A stretch of 23,220 nucleotides of DNA, taken from contig JAHHTR010000027.1 of assembly GCA_020024515.1 (NCBI GenBank), forward strand, positions 1-23,220, read 5' to 3'. A program made the position numbers and the translations under genes. The notes beneath the pieces are model-generated. The model was given only the letters and a program-made list of their open reading frames with translations. It had not been told where the DNA came from and made no database searches. The stretch comes from Angelakisella sp. GTDB taxonomy: Bacteria; Bacillota; Clostridia; Oscillospirales; Ruminococcaceae. Positions 1 through 8,572 of this stretch are shown in pieces; position 1 is the first letter of the stretch, and each line of letters opens with the position of its first letter.

Positions 1-6
1 ATAATA

Positions 7-35
7 TTGATATTTAAATAAAATATAGATATAAT
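7..35 (+). promoter_or_regulatory. Predicted sigma-A promoter for the pullulanase gene
   Basis: A -35 box TTGATA (7-12) and a -10 box TATAAT (30-35) are separated by 17 bases. Transcription would start near position 42, giving an untranslated leader of about 68 bases. The leader contains the direct repeat described at 47-64. Confidence 0.65.
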
Positions 36-46
36 ATTACCAAGTC

Positions 47-64
47 TACGAAATTTTACGAAAT
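47..64. repeat. Short direct repeat TACGAAAT x2 in the pullulanase leader
   Basis: TACGAAAT occurs at 47-54 and again at 57-64, so the copies sit exactly 10 bases apart, about one helical turn. They lie just downstream of the predicted start of transcription, where a repressor could act. The sequence does not fit the CcpA cre consensus. A regulatory role is inference only. Confidence 0.35.
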
Positions 65-109
65 ATTTCAAAGACTATTTTTAGAATTTTAAAATGAAAG
101 AGAGAAACT

Positions 110-2797
110 ATGAAAAAGAGTAAATTTTTATCAAAATTGTCGACATTATTTTTAGCAGTTAATATTCTTTTTGTTTTTTGTTTTGGTGGTATTCAGATAG
201 CTACTGCTACTGAGACTCCAATATTGCGTATTCATTACAAAAGATTTGACGACAATTATGAAAATTGGAATTTGTGGGTTTGGGAGTTTGGCAAAGAAGG
301 AAAAGGTGTAAATTTTACAGGTACAGACGATTATGGTGTATATTTAGATGTCCAATTGAATAAAAATGAAATGCCTGAAAAAGTTGGCTTTATAGTAAGA
401 TACGGTGACTGGGAAAAAAAAGATATAAGTATGGATAGATTTGTGAGTATTACATCAGATAAAACAGATGTATATATATTACAAGGTGACCAAAATGTAT
501 ATAGCAAAAAAGAAGATGTTGACCTGTCTCCAAAAATTTTGAAGGCTGGATTTGTAAAAAACAATCAAATAGAATTTAATGTTACAAAGCCTATTGATGT
601 AACTGATACAACAGATACATTAAATTATAAAGTTTTCGATAAAGACAACAATGAATATAAAATTAAAAAAATATGGGTGCCTGAAACGGGTGATAATACA
701 AGCGTTACTGTTATAATGGACGGGGAAATGGACTTAGGAAAGTCCTATTATCTTGAAATAAAAGATTATGGAAAAATAAGTATTGATTTAAGTGGTGGTT
801 TTGATAAAATTTTTGATAAAAAATATTATTACAGTGGTGATGATTTGGGCGCTTTATACAGTAAAGCATGTACAAAATTCCGAGTATGGGCACCAACCGC
901 AACACAGGTAAAACTAAATATATATGATACAGGTGAAGAAAGCAAAGCTATAAGTCAGGTTGATATGATGAAAGATGTAAATGGTACATGGGTACATACA
1001 TCGAATGAAGATTTACTTAATAAATTTTACACATATAGTGTGACAGTTGATGAAAATGAGCAAGAGGCTGTTGACCCATACGCAAGAGCAGTTGGTATCA
1101 ACAGTAAACGTGGTATGATTGTGGATTTGGCAAATACCAATCCGCAAAACTGGGAAAAAGATAAAAGACCTGATTTTGCAAACTATACAGATGCTGTTAT
1201 TTATGAACTACATGTACGTGATATGTCAATGGACAGTAGCAGCGGTATAAAGAATAAAGGTAAATTTTTGGGTTTGGTAGAGGAAAATACAAAGACATCT
1301 AACGGAACAAGTACAGGACTTGCACATCTAAAAGATTTAGGTATCACACATTTACATTTGTTGCCGTCGTTTGATTATCGTTCGGTTGACGAAAAAGACA
1401 GCACACAGTTTAATTGGGGATATGACCCACAGCACTACAATACACCCGAAGGCTCATACTCAACTGACGCATTTGATGGTAATGTAAGAATAACAGAATT
1501 TAAAGAAATGGTTAAAAAACTACACGATAATGGCATAAGAGTAATTATGGATGTTGTATATAACCATACAGGTGCAACAGCAGATTCTGATTTTAATAAA
1601 ATAGTACCTAACTACTATTACAGAAAAGATGCAAACGGATATTGTAATGGTTCAGGCTGTGGTAATGAAACAGCTTCCGAAAGAGCAATGGTAAGAAAAT
1701 TTATTGTTGATTCTGTTAAATATTGGGCAACTGAATATCATATAGACGGTTTTAGATTTGATCTTATGGGACTTCATGATATAGAAACTATGAATATGGT
1801 TCGTGAAGAACTAAACAAAATAGATGAGAGTATTTTGGTGTATGGTGAAGGTTGGACAGGTGGACTTAGTCCTCTTCCCGATTTTGAAAAGGCACAAAAA
1901 ATAAATGCTTCAAAACTTAATGATGTTGCAATGTTTAATGATGATATCCGTGACGGTATAAAAGGACACGTGTTTAATGACAAAGAAAAAGGTTTTGCAA
2001 CAGGTGCAATAAAAAAGGAAGAACAAGTTAAATTCGGCATAGTTGGTGCCATAACGCATCCACAGGTTATGTATACCAAGGGTTGGGCAAAAAAACCTTC
2101 ACAATCAATAAACTATGTATCTGCACACGATAATCTTACATTGTGGGATAAGCTGAATACCAGTAATTCAGATGATGATGTGGAAACATTAAAGAAAATG
2201 AATAAACTGGCAGCTTCTATTGTATATACATCACAGGGTATTCCGTTTATGCAGGCAGGCGAAGAATTTTTACGTTCAAAACCGACCGAAAATGGTTTTG
2301 ACAGTAACAGTTATAAGTCATCTGATGAAATAAATTCTCTGAAATGGAGCGAAAAAGAAGAAAATATAGATATCTATAATTATTATAAAGGTTTAATAGA
2401 ATTTAGAAAAAATCACAATATATTGAGACTTAATACAGCAGAGGAAGTCATACAAAAACTTAATTTTGATGAAACAGTTAAAGAAAATGTTGTTGCATAT
2501 AGATTAAGCGATGATAAAGAAGATATAATAGTTATACACAATGCAAATAAAGAGACAATAAAATACAATTTACCGAAAGGTAAATGGGATATGTATATTA
2601 ATGGTGATTTTGCCGGCAACAAAGTTTTGTCAACACATCAAGACAGTATAGATGTAGAAGGGATATCAACAGTTGTATTGGTAGAGCACAGTACAAAAAT
2701 GATGTATACTGTTCTCATTGCAGGGATATTATTTGTAGTTGTAGTTTGTGTTGTAATTTTATTTATTAAAAAAGAAAATAATTCAAAAATTTCATAA
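110..2797 (+). CDS. pulA: Type I pullulanase, secreted and membrane-tethered (GH13)
   Basis: This 895-residue enzyme should hydrolyse alpha-1,6 branch points in pullulan, starch or glycogen outside the cell. Residues 1-34 are a Sec signal peptide. Residues about 38-133 look like a CBM41 starch-binding domain, 140-230 an immunoglobulin-like spacer, and 243-335 the CBM48-type domain common before pullulanase barrels. The catalytic barrel carries NWGYDP (435-440; the usual leading Tyr is Phe here), DVVYNH (481-486), GFRFD with nucleophile Asp551, acid/base Glu580 in YGEGW, and the stabilising Asp674 in SAHDN. A hydrophobic segment near 866-887 followed by a Lys-rich tail should anchor the C terminus, and there is no LPXTG motif. 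An AGAGAG ribosome site precedes the ATG. It has its own promoter and is not followed closely by a co-directional partner. The catalytic assignment is very secure; domain borders are approximate. Confidence 0.96.
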   Translation: MKKSKFLSKLSTLFLAVNILFVFCFGGIQIATATETPILRIHYKRFDDNYENWNLWVWEFGKEGKGVNFTGTDDYGVYLDVQLNKNEMPEKVGFIVRYGDWEKKDISMDRFVSITSDKTDVYILQGDQNVYSKKEDVDLSPKILKAGFVKNNQIEFNVTKPIDVTDTTDTLNYKVFDKDNNEYKIKKIWVPETGDNTSVTVIMDGEMDLGKSYYLEIKDYGKISIDLSGGFDKIFDKKYYYSGDDLGALYSKACTKFRVWAPTATQVKLNIYDTGEESKAISQVDMMKDVNGTWVHTSNEDLLNKFYTYSVTVDENEQEAVDPYARAVGINSKRGMIVDLANTNPQNWEKDKRPDFANYTDAVIYELHVRDMSMDSSSGIKNKGKFLGLVEENTKTSNGTSTGLAHLKDLGITHLHLLPSFDYRSVDEKDSTQFNWGYDPQHYNTPEGSYSTDAFDGNVRITEFKEMVKKLHDNGIRVIMDVVYNHTGATADSDFNKIVPNYYYRKDANGYCNGSGCGNETASERAMVRKFIVDSVKYWATEYHIDGFRFDLMGLHDIETMNMVREELNKIDESILVYGEGWTGGLSPLPDFEKAQKINASKLNDVAMFNDDIRDGIKGHVFNDKEKGFATGAIKKEEQVKFGIVGAITHPQVMYTKGWAKKPSQSINYVSAHDNLTLWDKLNTSNSDDDVETLKKMNKLAASIVYTSQGIPFMQAGEEFLRSKPTENGFDSNSYKSSDEINSLKWSEKEENIDIYNYYKGLIEFRKNHNILRLNTAEEVIQKLNFDETVKENVVAYRLSDDKEDIIVIHNANKETIKYNLPKGKWDMYINGDFAGNKVLSTHQDSIDVEGISTVVLVEHSTKMMYTVLIAGILFVVVVCVVILFIKKENNSKIS

Positions 2798-2837
2798 GCT
2801 ACTAAATTACTAACAGTTAATAACTATTAAATTTAAG

Positions 2838-2877
2838 AATATTTATAGAAATATCAAAAAAATAAAATTATTTTTTT
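2838..2877 (+). terminator. Possible weak A/T-rich terminator after pulA
   Basis: Two small hairpins follow the pullulanase stop: ATATTT paired with AAATAT around 2839-2852, and a 10-bp A/T palindrome at 2856-2877 whose right arm is a run of T. There are almost no G-C pairs, so termination efficiency is doubtful. Confidence 0.35.
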
Positions 2878-2964
2878 AAAAAACGGCTTTTTCTATTGCA
2901 ATTATAACAATTTTATGATAGCATATTAATGTTATGTCATACTATAATAGCGAGGTGAAGATAA

Positions 2965-3174
2965 ATGAAAGAAGGACTACATCCTAACTATGTACCATCA
3001 GTTATAAAATGCGTTTGTGGTAATACAATAGAAACACGTTCAACAAAACCTGAAATCCGTGTTGAAATCTGCTCAAAATGTCATCCATTCTTTACAGGTA
3101 AACAAAAATTGATAGACGTTGGCGGTCGTGTTGATAGATTTAATAAACGTTTCAATATGAACAATGGTAAATAA
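2965..3174 (+). CDS. rpmE: Large-subunit ribosomal protein L31, zinc-binding form
   Basis: This 69-residue protein of the 50S subunit has the L31 start (MKEGLHPNY) and the typical tail with FFTGKQKL and GGRVDRFNKRF. Cys16, Cys18, Cys36 and Cys39 form the CxC and CxxC pairs of the zinc-containing C+ type, which many bacteria swap for a C- paralogue under zinc limitation. The length is normal for the family. The start is set by a strong GAGGTGA ribosome site at 2952-2958. In many Firmicutes rpmE follows rho; here the upstream gene is a pullulanase and rho is absent, so rpmE is probably a single-gene unit ending at the terminator at 3202-3239. Confidence 0.97.
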   Translation: MKEGLHPNYVPSVIKCVCGNTIETRSTKPEIRVEICSKCHPFFTGKQKLIDVGGRVDRFNKRFNMNNGK

Positions 3175-3201
3175 TTACCTTGAATAAAGGTAACAAATAA
3201 T

Positions 3202-3239
3202 AAGGAGATTGCATATATTTATGCAGTCTCTTTGTTTTT
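3202..3239 (+). terminator. Intrinsic terminator after rpmE
   Basis: An 11-bp stem pairs 3204-3214 with 3221-3231, including two G-T wobbles, across a 6-base loop and followed by a U-rich tract. A smaller stem, TTACCTT paired with AAGGTAA (3175-3181 with 3187-3193), sits directly after the rpmE stop but lacks a U-tract. It may only stabilise the 3' end. Confidence 0.85.
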
Positions 3240-3248
3240 GTATTTTGA

Positions 3249-3277
3249 TTGACAATACATTTTTGTTATAGTATACT
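3249..3277 (+). promoter_or_regulatory. Predicted strong sigma-A promoter for the CBS-domain membrane protein
   Basis: A consensus TTGACA (3249-3254) and TATACT (3272-3277) are separated by 17 bases, directly downstream of the rpmE terminator. This starts a new transcription unit on the plus strand. Confidence 0.8.
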
Positions 3278-3355
3278 AAAATCATTGTATTTTTAATATA
3301 ATTAAGAATAAGTATTAAGTTTTTTATGAAAAAAGAATGGAGAGTGTTAACTTTT

Positions 3356-4675
3356 ATGGACCCTGATACTGTCAGTATTTGGATTTCCCTTATTTCGATT
3401 ATTTTGGCTAGTGTGGTTGTTTTCTGTCAAAAAACCATTTGCGGAGTACCTGATGCATTTTTAAAACAAATATTTGAGAAAGAGGAAGAAAACAAATTAC
3501 TACGTATATTGTTAAAGAGTCCCCGCAGATTTAAGTCTTCTATGCGTTGTGCATATACTTTTTTGCATCTGACTTTTGCGGTGTTTGCCTTATCATCAAT
3601 AAGAAATCTTCCTATTTTTAAAAATCAAAGTATTGTTATAAAAGATTTAGAACTTTTTGTATGTATAATAGTTTTTTCGTTAATAATAATGGTTGTTTCA
3701 AGGGGAGTTCCAAAGAGACTTGCAAAAACATCAGGTGTAAAAAATGTAAATTTTGTTGCAAAGATAGCCTTTGCAATATATATAGTTTTTTATCCGTTAA
3801 GAGCAGTATGCGATTTTTTGATAAAACTAATTTCCAAAATTTTCGGTGCTGAGTATAAAGAAAATGAGGACTATGTAACCGAGGAAGAAATAAGATTTTT
3901 GATGGACGTCAGTGAGAATATGGGTGGTATTGAGCAACAAGAAAAAGAAATGATAAATAATATCTTTGAGCTTGATGATCGTACAGTTGACTATATAATG
4001 ACACATCGTACAGATACTGTCTTTATAGAGAAGGACAGTTCACTTAATGAAATACTTGATATAGCAAGTAAATATGGTTATTCTCGTTTTCCCGTTATGG
4101 GCGAAAATGCAGATGATATAATAGGTATTTTTAATGTTAAAGATTTATTGCAGCTGATTAAAAACAAAGAAAAGTGTAATAATTTTAAAGTTACAAAATA
4201 TATGCGAAAACCTATTTTTGTTCCTGAAAATACACGTTGTCGAGATATGTTTTCACAATTAAACTTAGCTAAAACACAAATTGCTATTGTTATAGATGAA
4301 TATGGCGGAACATCTGGTATAGTGACTATGGAGGACATTGTGGAAAGCATAGTCGGTAATATTCAAGATGAATATGACAGCGAAGATATGGATATTACAG
4401 AAATAACAAAGAACAGATATATTTTTAATGGTGATATTGGTTTAAATGAAGTAGAAAAAATATTTAACTGTGATTTGGGCAAATACGAAGAAGATTATGA
4501 AACACTTGGCGGACTAATAATAGGACAGCTTGAAAGAATACCTGCAAAGAACGAAAATGTTTCAATAAAGATACAAGATATTAATTTTAAGGTAAAATCA
4601 TCTAATGCAAAGCAGATATTGACTGTTATTGCTTATAGAGAAGAAAAAGACGAAGAACAAAAAGAGAATGTATAA
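3356..4675 (+). CDS. CorC/CNNM-family membrane protein with DUF21, CBS pair and CorC_HlyC domain
   Basis: The 439-residue product is an integral membrane protein of the family often annotated as hemolysin or magnesium/cobalt efflux protein; characterised relatives move Mg2+ or divalent cations. The N-terminal third has about four hydrophobic segments (DUF21). It is followed by a tandem CBS pair (motifs SRFPVMGE and DEYGGTSGIVTMEDIVE) that usually binds adenine nucleotides, then a C-terminal CorC_HlyC domain (YETLGGLIIGQLERIP). An in-frame ATG exists 30 bases upstream at 3326 but has no ribosome site. ATG 3356 has GGAGAG at 3339-3344 and is preferred, though its 11-base spacer is long. The gene begins a run with the HIT and comEC genes. 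The hemolysin label should not be taken literally. Confidence 0.93.
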   Translation: MDPDTVSIWISLISIILASVVVFCQKTICGVPDAFLKQIFEKEEENKLLRILLKSPRRFKSSMRCAYTFLHLTFAVFALSSIRNLPIFKNQSIVIKDLELFVCIIVFSLIIMVVSRGVPKRLAKTSGVKNVNFVAKIAFAIYIVFYPLRAVCDFLIKLISKIFGAEYKENEDYVTEEEIRFLMDVSENMGGIEQQEKEMINNIFELDDRTVDYIMTHRTDTVFIEKDSSLNEILDIASKYGYSRFPVMGENADDIIGIFNVKDLLQLIKNKEKCNNFKVTKYMRKPIFVPENTRCRDMFSQLNLAKTQIAIVIDEYGGTSGIVTMEDIVESIVGNIQDEYDSEDMDITEITKNRYIFNGDIGLNEVEKIFNCDLGKYEEDYETLGGLIIGQLERIPAKNENVSIKIQDINFKVKSSNAKQILTVIAYREEKDEEQKENV

Positions 4676-4706
4676 GTAATTTAATAAAAAGAGAGGTTTT
4701 TTTATT

Positions 4707-5063
4707 ATGAATTGTGTATTTTGCAAAATAGTAAATGGTGAAATACCTGCAAATAAGCTATATGAAGATGATAAATGTGTTGCATTTTATGATCTTGCAC
4801 CACAGGCACCTGTACATTTTTTGGTAATACCAAAGGAACATATAGAGTCTGCAAATACATTGACAGAAGAAGATGCAAAAGTTATTGGACATATTTTTAG
4901 TGTAATATCAAATATAGCAAAGAAACTAAATCTTGAAAATGGATACAGAATAGTAAATAACTGTGGTGAAGATGGTGGACAAACAGTTCAACACCTACAT
5001 TTTCATATTTTGGGAGGAAAGGCTCTTTCTTGGCCACCATATGATAAAAGTGCAGAAGTGTAA
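4707..5063 (+). CDS. HIT-family nucleotide phosphoramidase (HinT-like)
   Basis: The 118-residue protein belongs to the histidine triad superfamily, cytosolic hydrolases of purine nucleoside phosphoramidates and related adenylated compounds. The triad HLHFH is at residues 96-100, and the full family start (CVFCKIVNGEIPA) is present. Cys3, Cys6, His45 and His96 match the zinc site seen in many bacterial HinT proteins. An AGAGAGG ribosome site precedes the ATG. It sits 31 bases after the CBS-domain gene and appears to overlap the start of comEC, so all three may be cotranscribed. Its cellular substrate cannot be told from sequence. Confidence 0.94.
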   Translation: MNCVFCKIVNGEIPANKLYEDDKCVAFYDLAPQAPVHFLVIPKEHIESANTLTEEDAKVIGHIFSVISNIAKKLNLENGYRIVNNCGEDGGQTVQHLHFHILGGKALSWPPYDKSAEV

Positions 5064-7125
5064 TAATTTTATAAAACTAAAAGAGAGTTTCTTAAATTTA
5101 ATATTTATAAGACCTATGCTTACTTTTGGGGCAGTTGTGATAACAGTTATCATAGCTGTTCTTTTTTTTCATAAAACGTATGTTTTTGTTCTTTTTTTAC
5201 TTTTAATTATTTTATGTTTAATATATAGGAACAATAAAATTTATACAAGCTTATATTTAATTGGAATAGCCCTTGCCTTATTTTCTCTTTATAATTTGCA
5301 AAATAAAATAAATTATGCAAATAAATTGATAGGTAGTACAGATATTGTTTATGCAAGAGTGGTGGAATTTGGAGGGAAAAAATATTTATATACAGATAAA
5401 CAGCCCAGCAAGTTATTAAAACCTGTTGCAAAAACAGATGAATTGGAGACAGATACAAATGTAAGAGTAACTTTTGAATATCAAGACTTTATAATGGACT
5501 ATAATTACAATATTTTTTCAAAAGGAATACTTTACAGTGTTGTTCCTCAAAAAATAATATATAGTAATAAATATGAATTTGAGCCGCTATTATGTAAAAT
5601 AGAAAAAAAGAAAACAGATATAATAAATAAAATATATATTAATGAAAAGTCATCACATATAGGTACACTTTTGGGTATGATATTTTCGGATAGGAAGTAT
5701 ATAGATCAAAGAGACAGAGATATATTACTTAAAACAGGTTTGTATCATTTGTTATCTGTATCCGGACTTCATATTTCAATTGCGTTTTCATTGATATTTT
5801 TTGTGTTTCGAAAAAAGAAATATAAAAAGCTAAAACTTGTTATAAGTATATTGTTTGGAATTTTGTTGTTTATAATGTCACAATATTCTCCGTCGACATA
5901 CAGAGCGTCAATGCTCGTAGTTTTTATGAATTTGGCAGATTGCTTTGATAGAAAATCTGACAGCTTAAACACATTGGGTTTAATTTGCGGACTATATATA
6001 CTTGTTATCCCTCTTGCTATTATAGATTTGTCATTTATAATGACAGTTTTTATTTATATGATTTTAATAATTTTTTATAGCAGAGTAAACGATAATTTAA
6101 TGCAAATTTTTTCAGTATTAAAAAAATTAAAGAATAAAAGATGGTTTAAAAATTTATTGAGTGCTATTTCTGTTTCCGTTGTGTCTTACATTGCAGTTGT
6201 ACCGTTTTCGCTGTTTGTTTTTAATAATTTTTCTTTTGTTGGAGCAATAGTATCGTTTTTTGTTATTCCGTTTATGCCATTTGTCTTATGCTTTGGTTAT
6301 TTGGGTGTTCTGTTTTATAGTGTCGAATTTTATCGAATAGGACAAATATTTATAAAAGTTTCTGTTTTAATAGTAGAAATTATAATTAAGATTGCAAGAA
6401 TTTTTTATAAAAATGACACTTATTTTATAGATACCATATATCGTAAAAATTTTTATTTTGTGATTTTGTTTATTGGAATAATAATTTTTATGGTTTTCTT
6501 TTATATAAAAATAAAATTTAAAAGTCCATATACACGTTTTAATGTTTTTATATTATGTATTTGCATTAACACAATTTTCTTTACATATTATAAAGTAACA
6601 AATAATGATTCTATAATAATGTTAAATGACAGTAGAGTGGCAATTTGTAATATTGATGATAATATATGTGTGATAGATGCAAATAATAAAAATAATTTTT
6701 TTAATACACAAAGATTAATCAATACGTTGGACAAAGATGTAAGCTTATTTATTGATGGTAAATATAAAAGAAGCAAAAAAGATTTTAATTATTTGAGAGG
6801 TGTCTATACGGTTAAAGATGATAGAATATATACGCCAAATAAAAACTTATGGGGGAATTTAGAGAGATATAATCAATACAGTATAGATAATTATATTTTA
6901 AATTTAGTAACAGATAATATTATTACAATAACAACCAAAGATTATAAAATTGCATGGATATTTGGTGAGTATGGAGAGAATATAAAAGAAATATCTAATA
7001 TTTTAAGAAGATTAAAATTGGATATTATTATTACTCAAAATACAGATGTTTTAATGATATCAAATGACTGTAAATATTATAATTTTAACGATAAAGATAT
7101 TATAATATTAAAAAAGTTTGATTAA
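5041..7125 (+). CDS. comEC: ComEC/Rec2-family DNA uptake channel with a degenerate C-terminal domain
   Basis: This is a long polytopic membrane protein. The Competence domain signature HLLSVSGLHI is encoded at about 5746-5775 and is followed by many hydrophobic helices. ComEC forms the inner-membrane channel that imports one strand of transforming DNA. Typical relatives end in a metallo-beta-lactamase-like domain with an HxHxDH motif; here the last roughly 160 residues show no such motif, so the nuclease-like function is probably lost. The start is uncertain. ATG 5041 overlaps the HIT gene by 23 bases and allows translational coupling; ATG 5116 is internal and has no ribosome site; an earlier ATG at 4963 lies deep in the HIT gene. 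AT content is even higher than in neighbouring genes. No other competence genes are in view. Confidence 0.88.
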   Translation: MIKVQKCNNFIKLKESFLNLIFIRPMLTFGAVVITVIIAVLFFHKTYVFVLFLLLIILCLIYRNNKIYTSLYLIGIALALFSLYNLQNKINYANKLIGSTDIVYARVVEFGGKKYLYTDKQPSKLLKPVAKTDELETDTNVRVTFEYQDFIMDYNYNIFSKGILYSVVPQKIIYSNKYEFEPLLCKIEKKKTDIINKIYINEKSSHIGTLLGMIFSDRKYIDQRDRDILLKTGLYHLLSVSGLHISIAFSLIFFVFRKKKYKKLKLVISILFGILLFIMSQYSPSTYRASMLVVFMNLADCFDRKSDSLNTLGLICGLYILVIPLAIIDLSFIMTVFIYMILIIFYSRVNDNLMQIFSVLKKLKNKRWFKNLLSAISVSVVSYIAVVPFSLFVFNNFSFVGAIVSFFVIPFMPFVLCFGYLGVLFYSVEFYRIGQIFIKVSVLIVEIIIKIARIFYKNDTYFIDTIYRKNFYFVILFIGIIIFMVFFYIKIKFKSPYTRFNVFILCICINTIFFTYYKVTNNDSIIMLNDSRVAICNIDDNICVIDANNKNNFFNTQRLINTLDKDVSLFIDGKYKRSKKDFNYLRGVYTVKDDRIYTPNKNLWGNLERYNQYSIDNYILNLVTDNIITITTKDYKIAWIFGEYGENIKEISNILRRLKLDIIITQNTDVLMISNDCKYYNFNDKDIIILKKFD

Positions 7126-7146
7126 ATACAAAATATATAGTATAAT
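7118..7146 (+). promoter_or_regulatory. Predicted sigma-A promoter for hflX, overlapping the comEC stop
   Basis: TTGATT (7118-7123) and TATAAT (7141-7146) have a 17-base spacer. The -35 box includes the last bases of the comEC reading frame, whose stop codon is 7123-7125. This gives hflX independent expression with a leader of about 40 bases. Confidence 0.7.
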
Positions 7147-7190
7147 AATTGTAGATTTATATTAGTTTGATATTTTAAGAAAGGAAATAT

Positions 7191-8459
7191 ATGTACGATT
7201 TAGCAGAAGATTTTGAAAAAGAAACGGCTATACTTGCAGCAGTTGATACAGGCGAATATGACTGCGAAACTTCAATAGCAGAATTAAATGAGCTTTGTGA
7301 AACTGCCGATATAGAAGTTGTAGACATAATTACACAAAAGAGACCTACACTGGATGTTGCAACTGTTCTTGGTGAAGGTAAAATAGAAGAATTACAAGAT
7401 TTAGTAGAAAAGCTAAAAAGCAAAATGATAATTTTTGATACCGAGCTATCACCAGCACAGATAAAAAACATAGAAGATATTTGTAACTGCCCTGTTCTAG
7501 ACAGAACAATGCTTATTTTAAACATTTTTTCTCGTCACGCAGTAACAAGTGAAGGCAAATTGCAGGTTGAACTTGCTAATTTACGCTACCAACTGCCAAG
7601 ATTACTCGGAAAAGGAGTGCAGATGTCAAGACAAGGAGGAGGTGGAGCAGGTGGCGGTGGTGCTAGACGTGGAACCGGTGAAACAAAGGCAGAAGTAGAC
7701 CGCCGACATATTAAAAAGAGAATAGAAACACTGCAAGATGAATTAAAGGAAGTAGCCAAACGTCGCCAAATGATACGCTCTCGCAGAAAAAAAGATTCGG
7801 TTATAACTGTTGCAATAGTAGGATACACAAACGTGGGAAAAAGTACGTTGCTAAATTATTTAACACAGGCAGGTGTACTTGCTGAAAACAAACTTTTTGC
7901 AACCCTTGATCCAACCAGCCGAGGATTGACTTTGCCTGATGGGAGAGAAATAATGCTTGTTGATACCGTAGGACTTGTTCGCAGATTGCCTCACCATTTG
8001 GTAGAAGCTTTCAAGTCTACATTGGAGGAGGCAGCACAGGCAAACCTAATATTAAATATCTGCGATATAACAGATTCTGACGTAGAGGAAAAGAGAAAAG
8101 TAACATTAAATGTTTTAAAAGATATGGGTGCGGAAAATATACCTGTAATAACTGTCTATAATAAGTGTGATAAATTGACGGAAGACCCACTTGTACTAAA
8201 AAATGAGGTTTTGATTTCGGCAAAGACAGGAAAAAATATAGATGAATTATTAACAGCCATAGAAAATGAATTACCAAACTCCCATACAAGATTACTTATT
8301 CTAATTCCTTACGAAAAAAGTTATATAGAATCTAAGATTTTACAGAACGGAAAAGTCTATTCGAGAGAGTATCTAGATGACGGAATAGCCCTAGATATCA
8401 ATATTGACAACAAAAATTTGCATTTAATTGATACTAAGTGGGTTCAACATCATAAATAA
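7191..8459 (+). CDS. hflX: Ribosome-associated GTPase HflX
   Basis: HflX is a translational GTPase that binds the 50S subunit and can split stalled or hibernating ribosomes, notably during heat or antibiotic stress. The 422-residue protein has the full layout: an N-terminal HflX domain ending in a Gly-rich stretch (149-157) and a coiled segment (about 165-200), then the G domain. G1 is GYTNVGKS (211-218), G3 is DTVG (258-261), G4 is NKCD (324-327) and G5 is SAK (343-345). The C-terminal extension after 360 is usual in Firmicutes. AAAGGAAA gives a good ribosome site for the ATG. The promoter at 7118-7146 separates it from comEC. Confidence 0.97.
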   Translation: MYDLAEDFEKETAILAAVDTGEYDCETSIAELNELCETADIEVVDIITQKRPTLDVATVLGEGKIEELQDLVEKLKSKMIIFDTELSPAQIKNIEDICNCPVLDRTMLILNIFSRHAVTSEGKLQVELANLRYQLPRLLGKGVQMSRQGGGGAGGGGARRGTGETKAEVDRRHIKKRIETLQDELKEVAKRRQMIRSRRKKDSVITVAIVGYTNVGKSTLLNYLTQAGVLAENKLFATLDPTSRGLTLPDGREIMLVDTVGLVRRLPHHLVEAFKSTLEEAAQANLILNICDITDSDVEEKRKVTLNVLKDMGAENIPVITVYNKCDKLTEDPLVLKNEVLISAKTGKNIDELLTAIENELPNSHTRLLILIPYEKSYIESKILQNGKVYSREYLDDGIALDINIDNKNLHLIDTKWVQHHK

Positions 8460-8572
8460 AATTTCATTTTATAGAATATAGTTGTTAATAATTATATATT
8501 ATAATACTCGCATACAATATCAGAAGATAATGATATTTATATATTTTTATTGATTTTTAGGAGGAATTTAAA

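Noticed and set aside
3326..3355. Longer start for the CBS-domain membrane protein
   Set aside because: ATG 3326 has only T-rich sequence before it, while the GGAGAG at 3339-3344 serves the ATG at 3356.
4963..5040. Upstream extension of the comEC frame from ATG 4963
   Set aside because: It runs through the HIT gene triad region in another frame, adds residues unlike any ComEC N terminus and has no justified ribosome site.
7586..7828. Minus-strand open frame rich in Pro and Ala inside hflX
   Set aside because: It is the antisense shadow of the Gly-rich stretch of HflX and has no ribosome site.
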